In this document: positions 52,656-61,280 of the stretch, piece by piece | Position numbering within the stretch: the first letter of the stretch is position 1 | Layout of the letters: each line of letters begins with the position of its first letter | Program-made: the position numbers and the translations under genes | The notes under the pieces: model-generated | Told to the model about the DNA's origin: nothing | Database searches by the model: none | What the model saw: only the letters and a program-made list of their open reading frames with translations | Assembly (NCBI GenBank): GCA_965197375.1 | Contig: CBDAMZ010000010.1 | Coordinates: 496,001-560,000 of the forward strand | DNA length: 64,000 bases | Source: CBDAMZ01 sp965197375 | GTDB taxonomy: Bacteria; Acidobacteriota; Vicinamibacteria; Vicinamibacterales; UBA8438 | Direction of reading: 5' to 3'

Positions 52656-53804
52656 GTGCTCCTGTCATCTAATAGCTGGGTGCGCCTGGCCGACCTGCCG
52701 ACACCATGCGTCCTCATCGAGCGCACCCGTGTCCTCAACAACATCCACCGTATGCAGGAGGCTGTAGCTGCGCGCAGTCTTCGTCTCCGCCCGCACGTTA
52801 AGACACACAAGAGCCCGACGATCGCTCGCTGGCAGCTGGATGCCGGCGCTTCTGGTATCACGGTCGCAAAGGTTGGTGAGGCCGAGGTGTTCGTGGACGC
52901 GGGTGTACCAGACATCCGCTTGGCGTACCCGATTCCGCCGACGACGTCCGTCCGGCTACTCGCCCTGATGGACCGCGCGCGTGTCTCGATCATCGTGGAC
53001 CATGCCAAGGTGGCCGCGGCGTGGTCACGGGTAATGTCTCAAGCCGGACGGGTGCTCGATGTGCTAGTCAAGGTCGACGTCGGGTTTCACCGATGTGGAA
53101 TTGATGGAGACGACCCCGGCGCCGTCGACTTCATTGTCGCGGTGGCAAGCCTTGGCGGCTTGCGGTTTCGCGGCCTGCTCAGCCACGCGGGGCAGAGCTA
53201 TACAGCATCGTCGGAGGCAGCGCTCGCGGAGATTGCCCGCACGGAAGCCCTGACGCTCCGCCAACTCGCCGACGCGGTCCGCGCGCGGGGGGTAGACGTG
53301 GACGAGGTGAGCGTCGGGGCCACGCCGACCGTTAGATACAGCCTGGACCAGCCGGGAATCACCGAGCTCAGACCAGGCAACTACGTCTTCTTCGACCTCA
53401 CCCAAGTCGCGTTAGGTGCCGCCAGCGTGCGCAACTGCGCGCTGAGCGTGCTCGCGACGGTCGTTAGCGCACCCACCGACGACCGCCTGATCCTCGACGC
53501 GGGGAGTAAAACACTGTCGTCTGATGGTGCACGCGGTACGGGGGCGCCTCCAGGCTACGGATCGATCTGTGCTGACCTGACGGGGTCGGCGCTCGACTCG
53601 TCGTTCGTCATCCTACAACTCTCCGAAGAGCATGCGATCGTCAAGCGACGGAACGGACAGTCTCGCCTAGAGCCAGGCAATCGCGTTCGGATTATCCCGA
53701 ACCACGCGTGCGTCGTCGCAAACCTCGCAGATACGGTGCAACTGGTCAACGGAGACGTCGTGACCGAGACGATTCGGATCGCCGCGCGCGGGAAGAACAG
53801 CTAG
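52656..53804 (+). CDS. D-serine dehydratase / D-threonine aldolase-like PLP enzyme
   Basis: An alanine-racemase-fold PLP protein (382 residues). N-terminal DLPTPCVLIERTRV and the PLP lysine in RPHVKTHKSPTIARWQLDAG identify the D-threonine-aldolase / D-serine-dehydratase group. The C-terminal metal site reads IPNHACVVANL: a His-x-Cys pair, as I recall for zinc D-serine dehydratases, where D-threonine aldolases have His-x-Asp. D-serine dehydration is therefore the first guess. GTG 52656 is the start; GTG 52680 is possible. Its stop TAG begins a repeat-like TAGTGTCCCG. Confidence 0.86.
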   Translation: MLLSSNSWVRLADLPTPCVLIERTRVLNNIHRMQEAVAARSLRLRPHVKTHKSPTIARWQLDAGASGITVAKVGEAEVFVDAGVPDIRLAYPIPPTTSVRLLALMDRARVSIIVDHAKVAAAWSRVMSQAGRVLDVLVKVDVGFHRCGIDGDDPGAVDFIVAVASLGGLRFRGLLSHAGQSYTASSEAALAEIARTEALTLRQLADAVRARGVDVDEVSVGATPTVRYSLDQPGITELRPGNYVFFDLTQVALGAASVRNCALSVLATVVSAPTDDRLILDAGSKTLSSDGARGTGAPPGYGSICADLTGSALDSSFVILQLSEEHAIVKRRNGQSRLEPGNRVRIIPNHACVVANLADTVQLVNGDVVTETIRIAARGKNS

Positions 53805-53814
53805 TGTCCCGCTA
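53802..53814. repeat. solo repeat terminus TAGTGTCCCGCTA shared by two stop codons
   Basis: TAGTGTCCCG equals the canonical repeat terminus. The first TAG is the stop of the plus-strand gene, and CTA (53812-53814) is the stop of the convergent MerR gene read on the minus strand. No other repeat sequence is present. Confidence 0.35.
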
Positions 53815-54303
53815 ACTCTGTGCCCCCTTGGCTGGCGCCTTGCGCAGTCGTTTTTTTCGGCGCGCTGCCACGCGGGAACTCAGCCCCTTAAGCTCTGCCT
53901 CGCCGCCGACCACAAGCAGCGGCTGTCCCGGTGACCGAAGCAGATTAAAGAACTCACCCGAGGTCGCACGCGCGTAGATCTCGCGACCGTCGGTCAGGAG
54001 CGTGACCTTACCGCCGTCGCCCAACGCCTCGAACAGCCGGACGTCGAAGCGCTTGTGCAACACCTCTAAGATCGTCCGGATCTTCTGGACCGAAAAGCCC
54101 CGCCGGCGTAGGCCGGCGAGAGCCAGGAGCTCGTAGAGATCGACCGGAGAATAGCGGCGCTCGGTGAAACCGCCGGCCCGCGTCGGTCGCGATGCCACCG
54201 TCGCGGAAAGGAGGCGTCGCACATCCCACCATTGGAGCTGCCTCGCCGACAGACCGGTCAGCGCCGTAACTTCTCTCGCGCTGTAGCTCTTCTTTAACTT
54301 CAC
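53812..54303 (-). CDS. MerR-family transcriptional regulator
   Basis: A 163-residue protein with an N-terminal winged-helix MerR domain: YSAREVTALTGLSARQLQWW is the recognition helix-turn-helix, and FTERRYSPVDLYELLALAGL the wing and following helix. An effector region (about 85-135) has KVTLLTDGREIYARA with no metal cysteines; a highly basic tail (RKKRLRKAPAKG) ends it. It follows the ThiO-like gene by 18 nt and is probably co-transcribed with it. Target unknown. Confidence 0.85.
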   Translation of the reverse strand: MKLKKSYSAREVTALTGLSARQLQWWDVRRLLSATVASRPTRAGGFTERRYSPVDLYELLALAGLRRRGFSVQKIRTILEVLHKRFDVRLFEALGDGGKVTLLTDGREIYARATSGEFFNLLRSPGQPLLVVGGEAELKGLSSRVAARRKKRLRKAPAKGAQS

Positions 54304-54321
54304 AGGTATTGCACCTGAATA

Positions 54322-55434
54322 CTAGCAGTCTCCGAAACGGGATGGAGATATCAGATCGAGTGCCGGGTCGTGCTTGCGGCCCAACATAAGGTCCCCGACG
54401 ATGGTCGCGGTCAGGGGCGCTAGGAGAATCCCGTTACGAAAATGCCCCGAAGCGTACACTAGACCAGGCACTGGGGCGGAGGAGCCAACCACCGGGAGCT
54501 CGTCTGGCGTGCCTGGGCGCAACCCGACACGCACTCCCTTGAGCGAGGCCTGGCGCGCCTGCGGCGCGATATCACAAGCCGCGTCGATCAGCTGTCGCAC
54601 GCCGGCGACCGTAGCTCGCTCGTCGAAGCCAACTTCTTCCACCGTAGCACCAGCCAGGACCGATCCGTCACCCCAAGGTACGAGATAGCAGCTAGGGGAC
54701 CAGACCACTCGCGCCAGCGGTGGTGCAGGCCAACCCAAATGCAGCAACTGGCCCCGGACAGGACGGACCGGCAGTGGCGCCGCTCCCTCAACCTCAATCC
54801 TACCGGACCAGCTACCCGCTGCGAGCACGGCGCCTTCGCACGAAAAACTGTTGCCCGTTGTCTCGATGCGGACGCCCCACCCGTCGGCCGCAATCCGCAT
54901 CGCTGACGTGGCGGTCACGAAGGAAACGCCGTGCGCCACAGCGGCCAGACGCAGCGCGGCCGTGAGATCGGCCACCCCAACGAAACCGTGCGTCCCAACG
55001 ACCAGCCCGCCGCGTACGCGCGTAGCAAGATGGGGCTCCGCCTCCCGAACGTGCCGTGCGTCCAGCGGTTCGGCCGCCACGCCACGGGCGGCACAGAGCC
55101 CCCCGAGCGCCTCGAGCCTGACCAGCGTTGGTTCGTCGGTCGCCACCTCGAGCGTGCCGGTGCGAACATACTGCACCGTGGCCCCCGAGTCCTCGACCAC
55201 ACGTGCAACGAACGCGTCGTATAGATCAAGACTCCGAACACCCAGGTCGAGCAGTGCGCCTCGGCCGTGTGCCTCGATATAGGGGGCCAACACTCCCGCG
55301 GAGGCATGGGTCGCGCCCTGACCGACATCTCGGCGGTCAACGACCTGAACCCGTGCGCCCCGGCGCGCCAACTCGTACGCCACGGCGCAACCGACGATAC
55401 CAGCGCCGACGACGACGTGTGATGTGCGGTACAC
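54322..55434 (-). CDS. thiO: glycine oxidase-like FAD-dependent amino-acid oxidase
   Basis: A DAO-family flavoprotein (370 residues). Dinucleotide motif VVGAGIVGCAVAYELARRGA at residue 8, and C-terminal RPGTPDELPVVG, ASGHFRNGILLAPLTA, typical of ThiO. ThiO makes iminoacetate for thiazole synthesis in some bacteria, or oxidises glycine and D-amino acids generally. No other thiamine genes are adjacent, so catabolic use with the nearby D-serine-type enzyme is equally possible. It is followed by a MerR gene. Confidence 0.88.
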   Translation of the reverse strand: MYRTSHVVVGAGIVGCAVAYELARRGARVQVVDRRDVGQGATHASAGVLAPYIEAHGRGALLDLGVRSLDLYDAFVARVVEDSGATVQYVRTGTLEVATDEPTLVRLEALGGLCAARGVAAEPLDARHVREAEPHLATRVRGGLVVGTHGFVGVADLTAALRLAAVAHGVSFVTATSAMRIAADGWGVRIETTGNSFSCEGAVLAAGSWSGRIEVEGAAPLPVRPVRGQLLHLGWPAPPLARVVWSPSCYLVPWGDGSVLAGATVEEVGFDERATVAGVRQLIDAACDIAPQARQASLKGVRVGLRPGTPDELPVVGSSAPVPGLVYASGHFRNGILLAPLTATIVGDLMLGRKHDPALDLISPSRFGDC

Positions 55435-55496
55435 GCAAGTACGCTCAACCGCGAAGTCTATGGAGCCCGGGTAGGGGTGCCCAGTACTAGCGGCAC

Positions 55497-56183
55497 CTAC
55501 GTCCGTGCAACTGGAATTTCGTCCTCGTCGTGGTAGTCGAGTTTGTGCAACGGCATCACGACGCTCGACAGAATGTTAAGCACGTGTGCGCTGATGCGCT
55601 TGTAGTAGCGGGCGGTGAGCACGAGGGCTGTTGTCGTTGACGCGTCGTAGCTACTCCGACCGACCTGGGCGATTAATGTTTCACAGCGGTGCGCGATATC
55701 CCGACCCTGTCGGATGAGCTCGACCGCGCGCCCCTGGTTCGCTTCCGTAAACACGCCGAGTGCCAGCTCGTATGCGCTCTCGATGCCCTGGCGAATCTCG
55801 CCGAGCTCATGGGTAAACTCACCATCTGGGAGGGGTTCCGGCCGAAAGTCCGGCACCTCCGAGAGGTTCTTTGCGTAGTCACCGAGACGCTCGACATCCT
55901 TAACCAGGCTCATCAAGAGGAGGCAATAGGGAACGTCTGCTCTGTTGCCAGGTACCGTCAGGTGGGCCACAACTTGCTTGCGGATCGTGCGCTCCAACTG
56001 ATTGACCTGTACGTCGTGTTGGTAAATATTGGTTCGCGCCTCGGGTGACGCCCTGCCCTCGAAAGCCATCTCACCAGCCGAGACGGTCATCTCTCGCGTG
56101 ATCGTGAACATTTTAGCAAAAGCGGCACCCATCGCCCGCAGCGGATCATTGGTTCGAAAAATGTCAAGCAACTCACGCAACAT
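55497..56183 (-). CDS. PhoU-domain protein
   Basis: A 228-residue protein of two PhoU-type three-helix bundles. Repeat motifs are LVKDVERLGDYAKNL (near 97) and RYYKRISAHVLNIL (near 195), each with the E-R-x2-D/H-x3-N pattern that binds metal. It directly follows the Na/phosphate cotransporter gene (20-nt gap) and would modulate that transporter. The usual pst/pho genes are not present here. Confidence 0.92.
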   Translation of the reverse strand: MLRELLDIFRTNDPLRAMGAAFAKMFTITREMTVSAGEMAFEGRASPEARTNIYQHDVQVNQLERTIRKQVVAHLTVPGNRADVPYCLLLMSLVKDVERLGDYAKNLSEVPDFRPEPLPDGEFTHELGEIRQGIESAYELALGVFTEANQGRAVELIRQGRDIAHRCETLIAQVGRSSYDASTTTALVLTARYYKRISAHVLNILSSVVMPLHKLDYHDEDEIPVART

Positions 56184-56203
56184 GGAATCACCTCACCCGA
56201 TTG

Positions 56204-57361
56204 TTAAAACACCCGGACCACGAATAACGCCACAGCGGGAACACCATAGAACAGAGCCACAACCGTAAGAGCCGTGAGTGTTCTCGAACGCAAGGCTACT
56301 TGCGTCACCGTACGTGCTATATAGATCGGCACACCGCGAATGGCCTTCACGGGATAGATGAGCAGCATTCCGCCAAGGTTGAACAGCAGATGCACTATTG
56401 CGATCTCGAGACCAGCTGCCGCGTTCGGCCCCGACACACCGAGCGCGGCCATGAGGGCTGTCACGGTCGTGCCGACGTTGGCGCCGAGGGTAATTGGAAA
56501 AGCTTCCTCGAGCCTGAGCAGGCCAGCGGCCGCCAATGGCACAAGAACGGAGGTGGTGATCGAGCTCGACTGTACCATGACGGTAATGATAACGCCGACA
56601 AGGATCGAGAAGATCGCGCTCGAGCTAAGCGCCTGGCTGATAATGCCCTCGACACGTGCGTGGACTAACGTTCGCATCACGCGAACTAGAAGAAACAACG
56701 CGAGGAAGATGCAGAAACCGCTAATCCCGACAAGGAAGACGGCCTGTCCGCCCTGGCTCGCAATGGCGGACTCGGCCAGAGCGGTGATCGGAGCAAAGCC
56801 GGCGCTGAGTAACGCACGGAGAGGGCTCTCGTACTCAAACTGGCCAAGACCTTCAAGCGTCGACGCGAGATCGATAGCGGTCCGGCGAAGAAAGCCGGTG
56901 CTGATTTCTAGGGGCAACAGAATCAGCACGCTCATATAATTGAAAATATCGTGGCAGATCGCTACAGGAAACGCGCGCTCAAACTCCTCCCGCCGGCCGA
57001 TGTGAGCGAGCGAGACAATGGTCGCCGTGACGGTCGTTCCGATGTTGGCGCCCATCACCATCGGCACGGCATTAGCCAGCGGTAACGGGTTTCCAGGAGC
57101 GGCCACGAGCCCGACGATCATCGAGGTGGTCACCGAGGAGCTCTGGACCAGCGTCGTCGCCAGGAGGCCGACGATGAGGCCCACCAGTGGATTCTCGGTC
57201 GCGGTGAAGAACCCCTCGACTAGATCACGACCGAAGAGCTTGAACCCGTCGCCCAGCCCCTTGATGCCTAAGAGAAAGATAAAAAGAAGTGAGACTACCG
57301 TGGCTATTCTGAACAACAACGCGGAAGCGACAGACGGACGAAACGTAACTGGCACGTTCAA
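56204..57361 (-). CDS. sodium-dependent phosphate transporter, Na/Pi cotransporter family
   Basis: A 385-residue membrane protein with the two inverted repeats of the Na/Pi-cotransporter family: TTLVQSSSVTTSMIVGLVAA with MGANIGTTVTAT, and MVQSSSITTSVLVPLAAAG with LGANVGTTVTAL. The QSSS motifs of each half bind substrate. About nine hydrophobic segments. A PhoU-domain protein encoded 20 nt downstream is its probable regulator, the usual pairing for this class. Confidence 0.93.
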   Translation of the reverse strand: MNVPVTFRPSVASALLFRIATVVSLLFIFLLGIKGLGDGFKLFGRDLVEGFFTATENPLVGLIVGLLATTLVQSSSVTTSMIVGLVAAPGNPLPLANAVPMVMGANIGTTVTATIVSLAHIGRREEFERAFPVAICHDIFNYMSVLILLPLEISTGFLRRTAIDLASTLEGLGQFEYESPLRALLSAGFAPITALAESAIASQGGQAVFLVGISGFCIFLALFLLVRVMRTLVHARVEGIISQALSSSAIFSILVGVIITVMVQSSSITTSVLVPLAAAGLLRLEEAFPITLGANVGTTVTALMAALGVSGPNAAAGLEIAIVHLLFNLGGMLLIYPVKAIRGVPIYIARTVTQVALRSRTLTALTVVALFYGVPAVALFVVRVF

Positions 57362-57583
57362 CCGAGACTGAAACGGTTAGAAGCTCAGCCCTTCCCCAAG
57401 TGTAACAACAACCGATCGTCCCTCTCAACGTGGGCGGCCACTATCCTACACCACACCATGGAGACGCGGCGGGCGGGACGATGGTCACCGTCTGGCTGCC
57501 ACGCCCTTCGGCCGTAACCATCGAATGTCAACCCGTACACGCTCAGCCCGACAGGCATCCCCGTGGGCCAGGGGCGCCCGTGC

Positions 57584-57589
57584 TATAGT
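57584..57589 (+). promoter_or_regulatory. extended -10-like TGCTATAGT 6 nt before the acyltransferase start
   Basis: TGC-TATAGT (TGN-type) is followed by 6 nt and GTG 57596. The predicted start site lies at the start codon, as for queF. Confidence 0.45.
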
Positions 57590-57595
57590 GCGAGC

Positions 57596-58732
57596 GTGGT
57601 GCGGCAGGATGAGATCGCGCAAGCCGTGCTCTCCCACGAAGAAGTGGTCCGCTACTTGCAGGGGGGAGCAGGCCAGAGCGCCGACGAGGCGCAAACGCGC
57701 ATCCAAGCCTATCTGGAAGAGCTTCACACCACGCAGCGCTATTGGATGTACCGTGCGCTGCAGCACCCTCTCTACCCCATCCTTCGCAAGATCGAGCGTG
57801 TGGTTGAAGGTATCGAGGTCGTGCAAGCCTCGACTCGTATAGGTCGGGTTATCTACGCGTCGAACCACAAGAGCCACATCGATTATCTCGTCGAGCCGCT
57901 CGTGCTCGACGATAATAATATTCGCCCTCCCGTGATCGCCGCCGGTATCAACCTATTCGGTGGCGCCATGGGTCTGATTCACAAGCATGTCACAGGCGCC
58001 ATTCCAATTCGGCGCGAGACGAAGGACCCCGCGTATTTGGTGACGCTGAAGGCCTATGTTGCCGAGCTGATGCAGCGTCACGATCTTTTCCTCTATTTGG
58101 AGGGCGGGCGAAGCTACAGTGGCGAGCTGAAGCCGTTCAAGACCGGCCTACTGCACGCCGCCGTGCAGACCAGACGCAGCGATCTTGTTCTCGTCCCTGT
58201 AGCGATCGCATACGACCTAGTGCTCGAGGACTTCGTGCTGGCCCGCCAGCGGGTAAAGCGGCACCAGCGAACCTTCAGCCGTGAACTGGCTGAAATGGTT
58301 CGCTACGCGGTCGGCTACCAGTCCCGTGCCTTCATTACCTTCGGCCAGCCGATTGAGCTCGGGGACCACGATCCGAATATCCGCCGGCAGATGGTTCGCT
58401 TGACCCGACGCACCCGCGAGGCCATCGGACGACTCTACAAGGTCCTCCCGACGGCGCTCGTCGCCGCCGCGATCTGCCCCTCAATGAAGCGCACTGATCT
58501 CGAAGATCGCATCGACCAGCTGCTTGACCTCCTTCGTTTGGCAAATGCGAACCTTGACGTCGACAGCGGCCGAGAAGCGGTAGAAGCTGCAACAGGCCCA
58601 CTGGTGACACGGGGCATTGTCGTTGTCGAAGGAGACCGATATCGCGTCCGGGAACGTGCGGTCCTACGCTACTACGCCCGCACGATCGATCACCTACTCA
58701 AGCATCGCGGCGAGTCTAGCTTAACGCACTGA
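57596..58732 (+). CDS. PlsB-like glycerol-3-phosphate acyltransferase
   Basis: A 378-residue acyltransferase. The catalytic motif is ASNHKSHIDYLV (H-x4-D), followed by PIRRETKD and the G3P-binding motif YLEGGRSYSGELKPFKTGLL, in the spacing of PlsB/GPAM. It is shorter than E. coli PlsB (about 800 residues) and resembles the compact GPAT-like proteins. It would make 1-acyl-glycerol-3-phosphate at the membrane. GTG 57596 (or 57599) lies 6-9 nt after a -10-like element. Confidence 0.87.
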   Translation: MVRQDEIAQAVLSHEEVVRYLQGGAGQSADEAQTRIQAYLEELHTTQRYWMYRALQHPLYPILRKIERVVEGIEVVQASTRIGRVIYASNHKSHIDYLVEPLVLDDNNIRPPVIAAGINLFGGAMGLIHKHVTGAIPIRRETKDPAYLVTLKAYVAELMQRHDLFLYLEGGRSYSGELKPFKTGLLHAAVQTRRSDLVLVPVAIAYDLVLEDFVLARQRVKRHQRTFSRELAEMVRYAVGYQSRAFITFGQPIELGDHDPNIRRQMVRLTRRTREAIGRLYKVLPTALVAAAICPSMKRTDLEDRIDQLLDLLRLANANLDVDSGREAVEAATGPLVTRGIVVVEGDRYRVRERAVLRYYARTIDHLLKHRGESSLTH

Positions 58733-58977
58733 CCGAGCGAATACTTGACGCGCTCTCGCGAAACCTGTTCCTAACTCTCGCTGACGGCGCCACACATAAA
58801 CCGCCCGGCTCGGAATGTACGGACCTGGCAGTTTCGCACGTCACTCCACCGGAGATGAGGCCGTCGATGAGATGACCAAAACGGCTCAGGAACTCGAGTC
58901 GTGGGGATTTGTACACACACCCAACCGGCTCGGCGAGCAACTGGGGCTTAGAAGTGGAGCGTAGAGCTGGACTTTAT

Positions 58978-60123
58978 TTAGCCCTTCCGTGGGGAAGCAC
59001 AGTACGCGCGGATAACATCGGCTAGGGCGTCGCGACACGCCAACACCGACTCGATCTCCACACACTCCTCAGCGCTGTGTAGACCACGACCCGTCGGCCC
59101 ATACAGCATGGACGGGATGCCGGCACGCCAGAGAATCGCGGCGTCAGTCCAGAACGACATGCCGACGACCTTGGCCGCTCGGCCAACGCGTGTTGACGTG
59201 GCCGCCAGGATCTGCGGCAGCTCGTGCGAGCTCGGCAGTTCGTACGGGGGGCGCTCGAAGACTAGCCGTGCCGTTGCATCGAACGCTGGATCGTCTCGGC
59301 GGAGCGCGCCTAGGATTTCCTCAACCTCACGAAGGGCCACGCCGTCCGATTCGCCCACCAGGGTGCGCCGCTCCAGGCTTAACGCGCAGCGGTCCGGGTA
59401 AATGCTGAGCTCCTGCCCCCCGGTAACGATCGAGGCATGGAACGAGGCCGTGCCGAGCAGCGGATGCGGTGAGCGTGCCTGCAGTTCCCGGTCGAGCGTG
59501 TCGAGATGTACCAGTACCCGACCCATGTCAAGAATCGCGTCGCGGCCCTCGAGCGGCCGACTGCCGTGTGCTGCCCGCCCGCGTGTCTCGACCTCGACCC
59601 AGGCAAACCCCTTGTGACCAGTGGCGATGGCAAGGTCGGTCGGCTCGGTAACCACCGCACCGTCGGCACGCCAGGCCCGCACCAAGGCTTCCGCGCCGAG
59701 GCTCTTGTACTCCTCATCGACCACGGCCGCCACAACCAGGCGGCCCGCTGATAGTCCGCCTCTGGCTACCGAGGCAGCGGCACCCACCATGGCGGCGACC
59801 CCACCCTTCATGTCCTGGGCGCCGCGACCATACAGTCGACCGTCTCGCTCGGTCGGCTCGAAGGGCGCCGACATTCCGGTGACACCGACCGTGTCCATAT
59901 GGCCGCACAGCAGCAGAGTGCGGCCGGGTGCACCTTCGAGCACGCCGATGACATTCGGCCGGTCCGGGGCGACCTCAGTCACCTCGACATCGAGTCCGAC
60001 GGCTCGCATCTCGGCAGCGATGCGACCGGCGACGGCGCGCTCACCGGCAGCGCCCGGTACAAGAGCAGGGTTAACCGAGTCGATCGCGACGAGATCACGA
60101 AGGAAGCGGATGGTGTCGTGCAA
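58978..60123 (-). CDS. M20-family deacylase/peptidase, ArgE/DapE type
   Basis: A 381-residue zinc amidohydrolase. Metal and catalytic residues are LLLCGHMDTVGV, GRGAQDMKGGVAAMVGAA and VVDEEYKSLGAEALV, with WTDAAILWRAGIP near the end. Substrate could be an N-acyl amino acid or dipeptide; ArgE, DapE and CPG2-like forms share these motifs. It is on the minus strand, 15 nt after the TolB-like lipoprotein gene, so they may be co-transcribed. Confidence 0.9.
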   Translation of the reverse strand: MHDTIRFLRDLVAIDSVNPALVPGAAGERAVAGRIAAEMRAVGLDVEVTEVAPDRPNVIGVLEGAPGRTLLLCGHMDTVGVTGMSAPFEPTERDGRLYGRGAQDMKGGVAAMVGAAASVARGGLSAGRLVVAAVVDEEYKSLGAEALVRAWRADGAVVTEPTDLAIATGHKGFAWVEVETRGRAAHGSRPLEGRDAILDMGRVLVHLDTLDRELQARSPHPLLGTASFHASIVTGGQELSIYPDRCALSLERRTLVGESDGVALREVEEILGALRRDDPAFDATARLVFERPPYELPSSHELPQILAATSTRVGRAAKVVGMSFWTDAAILWRAGIPSMLYGPTGRGLHSAEECVEIESVLACRDALADVIRAYCASPRKG

Positions 60124-60138
60124 CGGCCCGGCCCCTAG

Positions 60139-61224
60139 CTACTCTATCCAGTCGGCCAGAAAGACGTTGGTTTCGCCCTCAGCAGCAACGTCTCGGTTCG
60201 AGGCGAACACCAGCTGGCGGCCGTCGGGAGAGAACATCGGAAATCCGTCGAACGTCGCGTTGAATGTCACCCGCTCCAAACCCGATCCGTCCAGATTGAT
60301 CAGAAAGAGGTCGAAGTTTCGTCCGTCGGAATTGTGCCAGTTCGACGAGAAGATGATCCGCTGGCCATCCGGATGCCAGAACGGTGCGAAGCTCGCGCCG
60401 CCGAGGTTTGTGACCTGCTGCAGGTTACTGCCATCAGCATCCATGACGAAGATTTCGAGCTCGGTGGGCCGCCATACGCCCTGCTCCAGTAGAGCTTGGT
60501 AGTCATCGTACTCGGGACCATCCGGAATTTCACGGGCTCGAAAGACGATCTTAGAGCCGTCAGGCGAAAAGAACGGGCCGCCGTCTGGGCCCTGACGGTG
60601 GGTCAGCCGGCGCACATTAGATCCGTCCTCGTTCATCGAGTAGATCTCCAGATCGCCATCTCGTACACTCGTGAAGACAATTCGCCCGTCCGGTCCAACG
60701 GTGGCCTCAGCGTCGTAGCCGGGTGTGTTGGTAAGCCGCTGGAGACCGGTACCGTCTGGCGCGGCACGGAAGATATCGTAGGTGTCGTAGATCGCCCAGA
60801 CGTAACCCATGTCGAAGCTCGGTGGCGGTGGACACTCCGCGCCACCCAGGTGGGTGGAGGCGTACAGGATTGACTCGCCGTCTGGGTAAAAATAGCCGCA
60901 GGTCGTGCGGCCATCACCGGTGCTGACTATGCGCAGGTTGGAACCGTTGAGCTCCATCGTAAAGATCTGGTCGCACGACACGCCCTCGCGGGTCGACTGA
61001 AAGATCAGCCGCGCGCCATCAAAGTCAAAGTAGGCTTCGGCGTTCTCTCCGCCGAAGGTGAGCTGCCGCAGGTTCGTCAGACGCGTTTCGGTGCCCGTGG
61101 TTCCCCCAGAAGCGGGCGGCCGATCCTCAGCAGGAACCTCTTCAGGTAATGGTGCGCCGCAAGCCAGCGCAAATATCAGCACAAGATTCACAGGGATCAA
61201 CCCGTGCAGCACACGCCTTGCCAT
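60139..61224 (-). CDS. TolB-like beta-propeller lipoprotein (PD40 repeats)
   Basis: A 361-residue lipoprotein: a signal of about 21 residues ending in the lipobox FALAC, then a linker and a beta-propeller. PD40/WD40-like units recur: PDGESILYAST, PDGRIVFTSVRDGDLEIYSM, FSPDGSKIVFRA, HPDGQRIIFSSNWH and FSPDGRQLVFASNRD. Such propellers bind partner proteins in the periplasm. The TRAP transporter genes lie upstream on the same strand. Confidence 0.88.
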   Translation of the reverse strand: MARRVLHGLIPVNLVLIFALACGAPLPEEVPAEDRPPASGGTTGTETRLTNLRQLTFGGENAEAYFDFDGARLIFQSTREGVSCDQIFTMELNGSNLRIVSTGDGRTTCGYFYPDGESILYASTHLGGAECPPPPSFDMGYVWAIYDTYDIFRAAPDGTGLQRLTNTPGYDAEATVGPDGRIVFTSVRDGDLEIYSMNEDGSNVRRLTHRQGPDGGPFFSPDGSKIVFRAREIPDGPEYDDYQALLEQGVWRPTELEIFVMDADGSNLQQVTNLGGASFAPFWHPDGQRIIFSSNWHNSDGRNFDLFLINLDGSGLERVTFNATFDGFPMFSPDGRQLVFASNRDVAAEGETNVFLADWIE

Positions 61225-61280
61225 AGCCGTTGCCTCCTAATGTAACGCCCCTCCGACGTGGAAAACGTGACGCCTCCTAC

